Made by a program: the position numbers and the translations under genes. Under the pieces are notes generated by a model. The model had not been told where the DNA came from. It ran no database searches and worked only from the letters and a program-made list of their open reading frames with translations. From the NCBI GenBank assembly GCA_944388775.1, contig CALXKC010000003.1:1-63147 (forward strand): a stretch of DNA of 63,147 nt. The letters run 5' to 3'. The DNA is from an uncultured Clostridia bacterium. GTDB lineage: Bacteria; Bacillota; Clostridia; TANB77; CAG-508. Below are positions 53,251-63,024 of this stretch, piece by piece. The first letter of the stretch is position 1; every line of letters starts with the position of its first letter.

Positions 53251-55075
53251 AGAGGGGATAAAAATAGTAATTGCCTTTATATTATTCATGGCAGCATTAG
53301 TAATTAATTTTCCTAATGAATGGATAAATAAAATGTTATATATAATAGCATATTTGATTGTAGGCTTTGAAGTTGTATTAGAAGCTGTTGAAAATATTTT
53401 TAAAGGAAAAGTATTTGATGAAAACTTTTTAATGACAATTGCGACAATCGGTGCATTTGCAATTGGAGAGTTTCCAGAAGCAGTAGCAGTAATGCTATTC
53501 TATCAAGTAGGAGAATTATTCCAAAGTTATGCAGTCGATAAATCTAGAAAGTCGATTGCAAGTTTGATGGATATTAGACCAGATTATGCAAATGTAAAAA
53601 GAAATAATGAAATATCAAAAATTAATCCAGAAGAAGTAAAAATCGGAGAAACAATAATTGTAAAACCAGGAGAAAAAATACCACTTGATGGAAAAATAAT
53701 AAAAGGAAATTCAATGCTAGACACATCAGCCCTAACAGGTGAATCTTTGCCAAGAGAGGTAAAAGAAAATGATGAAGTATTAAGTGGTTGTATAAATCAA
53801 AATGGATTACTAGAAATAGAAGTAACAAAAGAATTTGGAGAATCAACTGTTAGTAAAATTCTAGATTTAGTAGAAAATGCTAGTAGCAAAAAATCAAAGT
53901 CAGAAAACTTTATAACTAAATTTGCTAAATATTATACACCAGCAGTTGTAATAATTGCAGTCTTTTTAGCAGTTATTCCTACATTAGTTATTGAAGGAGC
54001 AGAATTTACAGATTGGTTATATAGAGCTTTAACATTTTTAGTTGTGTCTTGTCCTTGTGCTTTAGTTATATCAATACCTTTAGGATTTTTTGGAGGAATA
54101 GGAGGAGCATCAAAAAAAGGAATATTAGTTAAAGGGAGTAACTATTTAGAAGCCCTATCAAACAGCGAAATTGTTGTATTTGATAAAACTGGGACATTAA
54201 CAAAAGGAGTATTTGAAGTACAAAAAATTGAACCTGTAGGAATATTAAAAGAAGAATTAATAAAATATGCAGCATATGCGGAAAGTTATTCAAATCACCC
54301 AATATCAGTATCAATTAAAAAAGCCTATGGAGAAGAAATAAATACAAATTTAATTTCTAAGACAGAAGAATTATCAGGTCGTGGAGTTGTAGCTATAATA
54401 GAAGATAAAGAAGTTTTAGCCGGAAACGAAAAATTGATGCAAGAAAAAAATATAAAATATACAAAATGTAACGAAGTAGGAACAATTGTATACATTGCAA
54501 TAAATAAAGAATTTGCAGGATATATAGTAATATCTGATGAAATAAAAGAAGATTCTAAAAAAGCAATAAATGACTTAAAGAAAAACAATATAAAACAAAC
54601 AGTTATGCTAACAGGAGATAAAAAAGATGTTGGCGAAAGTGTTGCTAAAGAACTAGGAATAGATAAAACATATACTGAATTATTACCAGATGGAAAAGTA
54701 GAAAAAGTAGAACAATTACTTAAAGAAAAAACAGAAAAGGGAAAATTAGTATTTGTAGGTGATGGAATAAATGATGCACCAGTTTTAGCTTTAGCAGATA
54801 TTGGTATAGCAATGGGTGGCTTAGGTGCTGATAGCGCAATAGAAGCAGCAGATATTGTTATAATGACAGATGAACCGTCTAAAATAAATACTGCTATGAA
54901 AATTTCTAAGAAAACAATGAGAATTGTAAAGCAAAATATTATTTTTGCTATTGGAATTAAAATAGCTGTTCTAATTTTGAGTGCTTTTGGTTTATCTACA
55001 ATGTGGGAAGCAGTTTTTGCAGATGTGGGTGTTTCAGTAATTGCTATTATTAATTCATTGAGAGCTTTGAAATAA
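53228..55075 (+). CDS. cadA: heavy-metal (Cd/Zn/Pb) exporting P1B-type ATPase
   Basis: 615 residues. Actuator TGES near 175, membrane metal-site CPC in VVSCPCALVIS near 278, phosphorylation DKTGTLT near 318, the P1B signature HP in YSNHPIS near 355, and GDGINDAPVLALADIG near 510. It lacks an N-terminal HMA domain, so it is shorter than classical CadA. The start is uncertain: GTG 53228 overlaps the repressor gene by 23 bases, TTG 53237 is an alternative. Translationally coupled to the repressor. Confidence 0.92.
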   Translation: MNILKNYKEGIKIVIAFILFMAALVINFPNEWINKMLYIIAYLIVGFEVVLEAVENIFKGKVFDENFLMTIATIGAFAIGEFPEAVAVMLFYQVGELFQSYAVDKSRKSIASLMDIRPDYANVKRNNEISKINPEEVKIGETIIVKPGEKIPLDGKIIKGNSMLDTSALTGESLPREVKENDEVLSGCINQNGLLEIEVTKEFGESTVSKILDLVENASSKKSKSENFITKFAKYYTPAVVIIAVFLAVIPTLVIEGAEFTDWLYRALTFLVVSCPCALVISIPLGFFGGIGGASKKGILVKGSNYLEALSNSEIVVFDKTGTLTKGVFEVQKIEPVGILKEELIKYAAYAESYSNHPISVSIKKAYGEEINTNLISKTEELSGRGVVAIIEDKEVLAGNEKLMQEKNIKYTKCNEVGTIVYIAINKEFAGYIVISDEIKEDSKKAINDLKKNNIKQTVMLTGDKKDVGESVAKELGIDKTYTELLPDGKVEKVEQLLKEKTEKGKLVFVGDGINDAPVLALADIGIAMGGLGADSAIEAADIVIMTDEPSKINTAMKISKKTMRIVKQNIIFAIGIKIAVLILSAFGLSTMWEAVFADVGVSVIAIINSLRALK

Positions 55076-55086
55076 GTTGAAAATCC

Positions 55087-55115
55087 TTGATTATTACTAA
55101 AAAATATGTTATATT
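55087..55115 (+). promoter_or_regulatory. promoter of the toxI antitoxin RNA
   Basis: TTGATT (55087-55092), 17-bp spacer, TATATT (55110-55115); transcription would start about 55 bases before the first repeat. Confidence 0.65.
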
Positions 55116-55176
55116 AAGTATATAAGAGCAATAAATTTATATATTTTACATATAATAATATTGCTAATATTAGCTA

Positions 55177-55283
55177 AAAAAAGTGGTGAATCCAGCCATT
55201 AAATTGGAACTTAAAAAAGCGGTGAATCCAGCCATTAAATTGGAACTTAAAAAAGCGGTGAATCCAGCCATAAATTGGAACTT
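55177..55283 (+). ncRNA. toxI: ToxI-type antitoxin RNA: three tandem 36-nt repeats
   Basis: Units at 55177-55212 (36 nt), 55213-55248 (36 nt) and 55249-55283 (35 nt, one T missing), each reading A6-G(T/C)GGTGAATCC... AGCCATTAAATTGGAACTT. They are directly adjacent with no spacers and followed by a terminator and a ToxN-like gene. This is the defining layout of type III toxin-antitoxin loci, in which the repeat RNA is cut by the toxin into units that fold as pseudoknots and inhibit it. Three copies are fewer than the 5.5 of the Pectobacterium locus but within the range of the class. Confidence 0.88.
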
Positions 55284-55292
55284 AAAAAAGAT

Positions 55293-55320
55293 GGATTAGA
55301 GACTAAACTCTAATCCTTTT
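55293..55320 (+). terminator. terminator between toxI and toxN
   Basis: Perfect 9-bp stem GGATTAGAG/CTCTAATCC, 6-nt loop, TTTT. In type III systems this terminator sets the antitoxin-to-toxin ratio. Confidence 0.85.
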
Positions 55321-55358
55321 AATATGCAAAATTTAATTGTAAAAATTTACTATTTCTC

Positions 55359-55387
55359 TTGTATTTTTTGAAAATATACTATATAAT
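55359..55387 (+). promoter_or_regulatory. possible separate promoter for toxN
   Basis: TTGTAT (55359-55364), 17-bp spacer, TATAAT (55382-55387), only 25 bases before the toxN start and downstream of the toxI terminator. Confidence 0.5.
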
Positions 55388-55411
55388 ACATATATACTAA
55401 GGAGGTATAAA

Positions 55412-55930
55412 ATGATTCGAAATTTAAAAATTGTTAGAGTAGATTCTAATTATTGTGATTATTTGAGAGAATATGATAATAAAGTAGCATATAATAAGAA
55501 TGAAAAGGAACTTAGACCTTTTATAGGAATATTATTTGAAATAGATAAATTTCAATATTTTGCTCCTTTATCAAGTCCGAAACCAAAACATAAGAAAATG
55601 AAAAATACAATAGATTTTCTAAAAATTGATAATGGAGATTTAGGGGCTGTGAATTTCAATAATATGATTCCTGTAATGCAAAATAATTTTACTTTAGTTG
55701 ATTTAAATAAAGAAACATTAACTGTTTCTGAATTAAAGTATCAAAATTTATTGAAAGAGCAATTAAGGTGGCTTAACGAACATTATCAACAAGTAAAAAA
55801 TAAATCATTTAAATTATATCAAATGTATAATAGTGGGAAAATTTTAGAAAATATAAAGGCGAGATGTTGTAACTTCAAGTTATTAGAAGAAAAATGTTTA
55901 GAATATAATGATAGTTATAACAAAATGTAG
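55412..55930 (+). CDS. toxN: type III toxin-antitoxin endoribonuclease ToxN/AbiQ family
   Basis: 172 residues, the usual size. Family blocks: YCDYLREYDNKVAYNKNE, RPFIGILFEIDKFQYFAPLS followed by SPKPKHKKMK (Ser-Pro-Lys of the active-site loop), GDLGAVNFNNMIPV, LKYQNLLKEQLRWLNEH, and the end CCNFKLLEEKCLEY. ToxN is a KptA-like endoribonuclease that cleaves mRNA and its own antitoxin repeat RNA; many members abort phage infection. AAGGAGG precedes the ATG. Preceded by the ToxI repeats and terminator. Confidence 0.92.
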   Translation: MIRNLKIVRVDSNYCDYLREYDNKVAYNKNEKELRPFIGILFEIDKFQYFAPLSSPKPKHKKMKNTIDFLKIDNGDLGAVNFNNMIPVMQNNFTLVDLNKETLTVSELKYQNLLKEQLRWLNEHYQQVKNKSFKLYQMYNSGKILENIKARCCNFKLLEEKCLEYNDSYNKM

Positions 55931-56046
55931 TAAAGATGCAAAACGCATTCTTTACAAAATTATGTAACTATGTTAAAATATACGTATAGTAATTTAGCTA
56001 TATTTAGTAACTTGTAAATTGAATTCAATATCAAGGAGGAAGAAAA

Positions 56047-56526
56047 ATGTGCGAGTACAATTATGTCGAAAGCGAAGATTCTAAGAGGTATCGGGAGGCA
56101 AGAGGAAAACTAGAGGATGCAATAAAACTTTTGGAAGTAGAATTAAAAAATATTTCTCAAAAATATTTTGAGGTCTATTTAGAAAAGAACAAAAATCAAA
56201 ATTTGGTAATTGCTCAAAAAGACAAAGCCTCAAATTTTTTAGACCTTGTTTCAAATCTTATAATTTGTTTTCATGAAGATGATACCTTTGTAATTGAATA
56301 TTGCGGAAGAAATTATTTTTATACTTTATTAAAGTATGGAAAACGGCTGGAAACAAATTTCAAGAAAGGTGATAGTGAAACATTTAAAATATTCTATGTA
56401 ATTTCTTATTTACCTGAACTTATAATTGAGATTTCCAAAGGAACATTCACTTTACAATATGAAGAACAAATCAGAGGAAGATTTGACAGCTTACTGGCAG
56501 CTTTTGTAGACTTTTTAAAAATTTAG
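56047..56526 (+). CDS. helical protein, unknown, adjacent to toxIN
   Basis: 159 residues, not recognised. Charged helical N-terminal half (EDAIKLLEVELKNISQKYFE), a central beta-like block (DDTFVIEYCGRNYFYTLLKYG), no membrane segment. AAGGAGGAAG precedes the ATG. Base composition is less AT-rich than its surroundings; it has two in-frame CGG codons that must be read in frame, and AGG/GCG codons rare elsewhere. Probably arrived with, or near, the toxIN locus; may be accessory cargo. Confidence 0.6.
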   Translation: MCEYNYVESEDSKRYREARGKLEDAIKLLEVELKNISQKYFEVYLEKNKNQNLVIAQKDKASNFLDLVSNLIICFHEDDTFVIEYCGRNYFYTLLKYGKRLETNFKKGDSETFKIFYVISYLPELIIEISKGTFTLQYEEQIRGRFDSLLAAFVDFLKI

Positions 56527-56540
56527 ATTTGTGATTGCAC

Positions 56541-56580
56541 AACCGCCTCTTCGTATACAATAAAATACGAAGAGGCGGTT
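56541..56580. terminator. strong bidirectional terminator
   Basis: A 16-bp perfect stem AACCGCCTCTTCGTAT/ATACGAAGAGGCGGTT, GC-rich; lies between converging genes. Confidence 0.88.
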
Positions 56581-56586
56581 TACTCT

Positions 56587-58950
56587 TTATTTGATTTTCA
56601 ACACCCTAGCAAACAACCAATTTAAAATAACAAAATTAACAATCACAATAACCAAAACATCAAAAATAAAATCTCTAATAACATATAAATCAACAATACT
56701 AAATAGGGAAGAGCCAATTGTTAAACCTAAAACAAACAAAATAGCCATACAAATTGCAAGCACTAATCTATATATAGAAACAGGCAATTTTGAATTTTCA
56801 CTTTTTCTTGACTTAGTCAAAGTAAACAATAAAGCTAAACCGCTAAAACCTGTTGAAATCACACATAAACTAGAAAAATATTCTTCAGCGATTATTCCAA
56901 ATTTATTTAGAATAGTCAAAGCAAAAATAGTTATAACATTTGTAATTGCAGTAGGAAAAGCCTTTGCAACAACATTTTGCAAAAATCTTCCTTTAATTCT
57001 TTCTTTATTAGGTTCTAATGCTAACATAAATGAAGGAATACCAATTGTTGTAACACTAATTAATGATAATTGTATTGGCTCAAAAGGATATTGTTCACCC
57101 ATAAATAAAAACATCAAAGCAAATATAGTTGAATATATAGTTTTTACTAAGAATAGTGAGGCAGATCTTTGAATATTATTTATAGTTCTTCTTCCTTCAG
57201 CAACAATTTTAGGCATTGCAGCAAAATCAGAATTCAATAAAACCAATTGAGAAATATTCTTAGTTGCATCACTTCCACTTGCCATTGCTACACTACAATC
57301 CGCTTCTTTTAAAGCAAGAACATCATTAACACCATCACCAGTCATTGCAACAGTTCTGCCATTATCCTTAAGAGATTTAATAAGAGATTGTTTTTGAGTA
57401 GGAGAAACCCTACCAAAAATAGTATAATTTAAAACAATGTCTTTTAAATCAGTATCATCACTAACTGTTGACATATCAATATATTTATCATGATTCTTAA
57501 CGCCAACATTTTTAGCAATCTTAGAAACAGTAATAGGATTATCACCTGAAATAATTTTAATATCAACACCTTGTTTTTCAAAAAATTCCAAAGTCTTATT
57601 TGCATCAGGACGTATTTTATCAAGTAAAAACACATAACCTAATAAAACAATATCACTTGGCAAATTCTTATTATTGAAATCATGTTCAGAATGAGCTAAA
57701 ACCAAAACCCTGTAATCTTCTGAATATTTCTTTATATCATCTTTATACTTATCAAAATCGTTTTTCAATACAAATTCTGGAGCACCAATAATATATGAAC
57801 CTTGATTTTCAAAATAAATTCCAGACCATTTTTTATCAGAAGAAAAAGGTATTTTATTTATAGGATTAAATTCATCTTTAACATTTGAAAAATAATCCTT
57901 AATAGCTAAAATAGTAGAATTTTCATCTTCAGAAAATTTAGATATATTAGCTAAAATATTCTTCATATTATTTTTTTCAGTATTTACACATACAAAATCC
58001 TTTACTTCCATAGAACCTTCTGTCAAAGTGCCAGTCTTGTCCAAACATAAAGTATCAACTCTTGCCAAAGTTTCAATACAATACAAATCTTGAACCAATA
58101 CCTTAGACTTAGATAATCTAATAACACTAATTGCAAGAACTGTACTTGTTAAAAGAACAAGTCCTTCTGGAATCATACCAATAATTGATGCGGCTGACTG
58201 AACAACAGCATCTTGCAAAGTATTTCCTTGTAAATGTAATTGGCTATAAAACATACAAATACCAATAGGAATAATAATAAATGTTAAAACCTTAATAATC
58301 TTATTCAATGAAGTCATTATTTCAGATTTAACTTTTTTGATATATTTTGCACCACTTGAAATCTTAGAAGTATAATTGTCTGTTCCTATATGTTCAACTT
58401 TCGCAAAACACTTACCGCTTATAATATAACTACCAGACAAAATAGTATCACCTTTTTTCTTAGTAATACTATCAGGCTCACCGGTAATAAAAGACTCATT
58501 AACTAAAACTTCACCATCTTGTATTATGCTATCAGTTGGAATCTGATTCCCTGTATTAAATTCAACAATATCATCTAATACAAGCTCATAAATAGAAATA
58601 TTTTGTTTTGTAGAATCCCTAATAACATTAACCTTTGATGTGGCCATAAGTGATAATTTATCTACAACTCGTTTAGAATGTATTTCTTGAATTGTACTAA
58701 TTGCAGTATTTATAATAACAATAAACAAAAATAGCATATTCTTATATGATCCAACTGCAAAAATTGCAATTGCAAGTAGTAAATTTAACATATTAAATAA
58801 TGTAAAAAAGTTTTCATATAAAATACGTTTAACACTTTTTGTTGGAACAGTTGTATCATGATTTATTAAATTTTCTTTTATTCTTTCATTCACTTGTTCA
58901 TTACTTAAACCAGATTTGAAATTAGGATTATACCTTTTATAATCTGACAT
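56587..58950 (-). CDS. P-type cation ATPase (CtpE-like, probably Ca2+)
   Basis: 787 residues. P2-like HAD-IC ATPase: actuator FITGEPDSITKKKG near 155, M4 motif MIPEGLVLLTS near 255, phosphorylation CLDKTGTLTEG near 297, hinge TGDGVNDVLALKEAD near 540, and about ten membrane helices. The PEGL-type M4 is that of CtpE, a Ca2+ uptake pump in mycobacteria; ion specificity here is inference. ATG 58950 has AAGGGATG upstream. Single-gene unit, convergent to the toxIN neighbour. Confidence 0.9.
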   Translation of the reverse strand: MSDYKRYNPNFKSGLSNEQVNERIKENLINHDTTVPTKSVKRILYENFFTLFNMLNLLLAIAIFAVGSYKNMLFLFIVIINTAISTIQEIHSKRVVDKLSLMATSKVNVIRDSTKQNISIYELVLDDIVEFNTGNQIPTDSIIQDGEVLVNESFITGEPDSITKKKGDTILSGSYIISGKCFAKVEHIGTDNYTSKISSGAKYIKKVKSEIMTSLNKIIKVLTFIIIPIGICMFYSQLHLQGNTLQDAVVQSAASIIGMIPEGLVLLTSTVLAISVIRLSKSKVLVQDLYCIETLARVDTLCLDKTGTLTEGSMEVKDFVCVNTEKNNMKNILANISKFSEDENSTILAIKDYFSNVKDEFNPINKIPFSSDKKWSGIYFENQGSYIIGAPEFVLKNDFDKYKDDIKKYSEDYRVLVLAHSEHDFNNKNLPSDIVLLGYVFLLDKIRPDANKTLEFFEKQGVDIKIISGDNPITVSKIAKNVGVKNHDKYIDMSTVSDDTDLKDIVLNYTIFGRVSPTQKQSLIKSLKDNGRTVAMTGDGVNDVLALKEADCSVAMASGSDATKNISQLVLLNSDFAAMPKIVAEGRRTINNIQRSASLFLVKTIYSTIFALMFLFMGEQYPFEPIQLSLISVTTIGIPSFMLALEPNKERIKGRFLQNVVAKAFPTAITNVITIFALTILNKFGIIAEEYFSSLCVISTGFSGLALLFTLTKSRKSENSKLPVSIYRLVLAICMAILFVLGLTIGSSLFSIVDLYVIRDFIFDVLVIVIVNFVILNWLFARVLKIK

Positions 58951-59105
58951 CAAAAATCATCCCTTTCAACAAAAGAAATTTTAACATATAATAAATAAAA
59001 AGTCTATTAAAAAATTCTTAAGAAAAAACTAAATAAATTATAAATCTAAATAGAAAATTTGAGATAAATTTGATATAATAATAAAAATTAAAATTGGAGG
59101 AAGTC

Positions 59106-62100
59106 ATGAGTGAAGTAAAATGGACAAAAGAACAAGAACAAGCAATAAATGAAAAAGGTTCAAACATATTAGTTGCAGCAGCAGCACGGAAGTGGTAAAA
59201 CAGCAGTATTGGTAGAAAGAATAATAAACAAAGTATTAAACGAAAAAATCAATATAGACGAAATATTAGTAGTTACATTTACAAATGCAGCAGCATCTGA
59301 AATGAGAGAAAGAGTACTAGATGCAATATATAAAAAATTAGATGAAGAACCAGAAAATGAAAACTTACAAAAACAAATAACTCTATTAAACAAAGCAAGT
59401 ATATGTACAATAGACTCATTTTGTTTAGAAGTTGTAAGAAATTACTTCTACGAATTAGAAAATATATCTCCAAATTTTAGAATAGCAGATACATCCGAAA
59501 TAGAACTACTAAAACAAGAAGTAATTGATGACATATTTGAAGAAAAATACGAAAAAGAAGATGAAGACTTTACAAAATTAATAAATATATATACAAGTTA
59601 CAGAGATGATACACCTTTAAAAGACTTAGTTTTGAAAATATATTCATATATACAAAGCAACCCATTCCCTGAAAAATGGCTAAACGAAAAAATTGAAATG
59701 TTTAATTTAGAAGACAAACTAGAAGAAGATTTTAGTAACACAATATGGGGAAAGGAGTTATTAAAAGAAGTAAAAGAAATCGTAATAGATAGTATTACAT
59801 CATTAAATAGAATAGAAAAACATTTAAGTGTTGAGCCAGAATTAGAAAAATTTTGGCAGACAATTAGAACTGATATTGAACAATTAGAAACTCTAAAAGA
59901 ACATACAAATTCTTGGGATGATGCATATACTATTGCTAATAATTTAGAATTTGTTACCTGGCCTAGAAAAAGTAGCAATTTAGAGATAAAGGAAAAAGCA
60001 AAAGATGTAAGAGATGAGGTAAAAGAGAAAATAAAGAACATATCTAAAAAAATCTTAATTTGCAATTCAAAAGAAGCAAATCAAGATATATATGATATGT
60101 ATTTAGTCTTAAAAAAGCTAGAAAACTTAATATTAGAATTTCAAAAAGAATTTTCGAAAAGAAAAAGAGATAAAAACATAGTAGACTTCCATGATATAGA
60201 GCATTTTGCATTAAAAATACTTTTAAAAGCAGATGAAGAAGGAAATATTGAAAAAAGTGAAATAGCAAAAAAATATCAAAATAAATTTAAAGAAGTTGCA
60301 ATAGATGAATATCAAGATAGTAACTTGGTACAAGAATATATTTTGACAGCTGTTTCAAATAACAAAAACATATTTATGGTAGGAGATGTTAAGCAAAGTA
60401 TATATAAATTCAGACAAGCAATGCCAGAATTGTTTTTGAGCAAATATGATACATATAAGAAAAAAGAAGAAAAAGGCGAAAATGATGACTTGAAAATACA
60501 ATTATTTAAAAACTTTCGTAGCAAGAAAAATGTATTAGATTTCACAAACATCATTTTTCAAGATATTATGAGCAATCAATTAGGAGATATCTTATATGAT
60601 AAAGAAGAATATTTGAACTTAGGTGCGAATTATCCAGAGATTAATCAAAATCAAAAGACAGAAATTCATATAATACAAACAGAAGAACAAATTAATAAAG
60701 ATGAAAATAATGAAGAAGTAGAAGAACACATTGAAGATATTGAGTTAGAAGCAAGATTTGTAGCAAATAAAATAAAAGAACTAATAAAAAACAAATTTCA
60801 AGTATATGACAGAAAAAAAGAAAAATACAGAGATATAGAGTACAAAGACGCCGTTATTCTATTAAGAGCAACATCGAAATCTGCTCCAATATTTGAACAA
60901 GAATTATTAAATTTGGGATTACCTGTATTTTCAGACAGTTCACAAGAATACTTAGACTCAATAGAAATACAAACAATAATGAGTTTATTAAAAATAATAG
61001 ATAATCCAATTCAAGACATTCCATTAGTAACAGTATTAAGGTCACCAATTGGAAAATTTACAGATGATGAATTAATACAAATACGTTTAAGTGATAAAAA
61101 AGATAATTTTTATACATGTATGCAAAAGGCTAAAATATCAGTAAATAGTGAATTAAGTAATAAAATAGAACAGTTTTTAAACAATTTAGATAATTGGAGA
61201 AAAGAACAAGAATATTTAGCTTTAGATGAACTAATTTGGAAAATATATTCAGATACTGGATATTATAACTATGTTAGCCTTATGCCAAATGGAATGTTAA
61301 GACAAGCAAATTTAAGGATGCTATTTGAAAGAGCTAAACAATATGAAACAGCAAGTTTCAAAGGATTATATAACTTTATACATTTTATTGAAAAAATACA
61401 TCTAAGTAGTGGAGACTTAGGAGCAGCAAAAATTATTGGAGAGAATGAAAATGTTGTTAGAATAATGAGTATACACAAAAGTAAAGGACTTGAATTTCCA
61501 GTTGTATTTTTATCAAGCACAGGGAAACAATTCAATTTAATGGATTTAAATGAAAGTATATTGTTACATCAAGAAATGGGTATAGGTGTAAAATATATTG
61601 ATTACGAAAAGCAAATACAATATGACACTTTGAGTAAAGCAGCAATTAGAAATAAAATTTTAACAGAAACACTTTCAGAGGAAATGAGAATTCTATATGT
61701 TGCATTAACAAGAGCTAAAGAAAAGCTATATATTACTGGAATTCAAAAAGATTATGATAAAGTAAAAGAAAAAATGATGGGGCAAATTGAGCAATATCCT
61801 TTAAATGATGAAAATAAAATTAATCCAATTTTATTAAAGAAATACAAAAAATATTTAGATTGGATAATGCTTGTGTATATGTATGAAAAAGAAAATATAA
61901 CAGATATAGCAGAACTACACATACATAACAAATCTGATTTGATGAAATCTCTAGAAAAATCAAATGATGAAGATGTTGATGTAATTGGTTTGCTAAATAA
62001 TCATAATTTAAATGACCCAAGTGTTAAATTTAAAAACATAGAATATATACAAAATGTAATAGAAAGCAAATATAAATATGAAGAATCAATTGCAATTCCA

Positions 62101-62721
62101 ACTAAAACTTCTGTAACTGAATTAAAAGAATTGGCAAATGAAAATAATAGCAAGTCTTTATATGAGAAGTTTCAAATACCTAATTTTATGAAAAATGAAG
62201 AACAAGAAAAGTTAACTGGTGCAAGAAAAGGTACTTTATTACATTTATGTATGCAAAAGCTCGAAATCGGAAAAGATTACGAACTTTCAGATATAAAAGA
62301 ATTGGTAAATAATTTAAAAGATAGGGAGATTATTACACAATTAGAAGCGGAGAATATTAATATAAATGCAATTTTAAAATTTACTAAATCAAATATATGG
62401 GAAGAGTTAAAAAACGCAAAAGAAGTGCATAGAGAAGAACCTTTTTATATGACAATTCCTGCAAAGGAAATCTATAAAAAGGATGTAGAAGAAAAAATAT
62501 TAGTTCAAGGTGTAATTGACCTTTATTACATTGATAAAAACAACAATTTGGTACTATTAGATTACAAAACAGATTATCTAGAAAATGGGGCAGAGGAGCT
62601 AATACAAAAATATGATAGTCAATTACAATTGTATAAAAAAGCTCTTGAGGATGCTTTGAATAGAAAAGTAGATAAAATTTATATTTATTCAACTTATCTT
62701 GGTAAAGAAATAAAGATATAA
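59106..62721 (+). CDS. addA: ATP-dependent helicase/nuclease subunit A, +1 frameshift at a CGG
   Basis: Helicase-nuclease that resects double-strand breaks for RecA. ATG 59106 follows GGAGG. The first 27 codons (KWTKEQEQAINEKGSNILVA) are followed by GCA-CGG-AAG-TGG-TAA, a stop in the middle of Walker A. Skipping C59187 gives AGSGKTAVLVERII and then 1177 more codons, in total 1204 residues, normal for AddA. UvrD-like motifs follow: TFTNAAASEMRERVL, IDEYQDSN, VGDVKQSIYKFRQA, IHKSKGLEFPVVFL, LYVALTRAKEKLYITG; the C-terminal RecB-like nuclease shows LVQGVIDLYYID and LLDYKTDY. Walker A leaves no doubt about the correct frame. addB, normally directly upstream, is absent; a P-type ATPase faces away instead. 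Confidence 0.93.
59184..59190 (+). other. candidate +1 frameshift site in addA (GCA CGG AAG)
   Basis: The extra base is C59187 before the invariant Walker A Gly codon GGA (59188-59190). Confidence 0.7.
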
Positions 62722-62760
62722 ATTAATACTGTTATATAAAAATTGAATATTAAAAATAGC

Positions 62761-62790
62761 GGAGGAGTTTAAATTGCAAACTCCTCCTAA
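62761..62790 (-). terminator. terminator of the small minus-strand unit
   Basis: Perfect 10-bp stem GGAGGAGTTT/AAACTCCTCC; on the minus strand followed by GCTATTTTT. Confidence 0.65.
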
Positions 62791-62793
62791 AAA

Positions 62794-62913
62794 TTAGTTG
62801 TAAACGTATATTTTTATATGATTATCGATTTCAAAATATATATTTACAAGACAAACTGCACTAAGGGTAAGTGCTAATACATATAAATCTGGAGACTGTT
62901 TTTTCTTTTTCAA
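62794..62913 (-). CDS. possible small membrane peptide, unknown
   Basis: 39 residues from TTG 62913: basic start KKKKQSPD, one membrane segment (LYVLALTLSAVCLVNIYF), polar tail. The frame remains open upstream for another 26 codons without a standard start. A good promoter (63053-63025) and terminator frame it, so some short transcript exists here; a small RNA is an alternative. Confidence 0.3.
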   Translation of the reverse strand: MKKKKQSPDLYVLALTLSAVCLVNIYFEIDNHIKIYVYN

Positions 62914-63024
62914 GGAATCAGCCTCAATAAAGATTCTTATAAATTTTTGCCGAGTTTGATTATCTACATTTTTTCAAACAATATAGACACACTACGACAT
63001 TTTTTGCTATTTAGCAATATATAA

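Noticed and set aside
55177..55283. Tandem 36-nt repeats considered as a CRISPR array
   Set aside because: Units abut with no spacers, there are only three, no cas genes are nearby, and a ToxN-type gene follows after a terminator.
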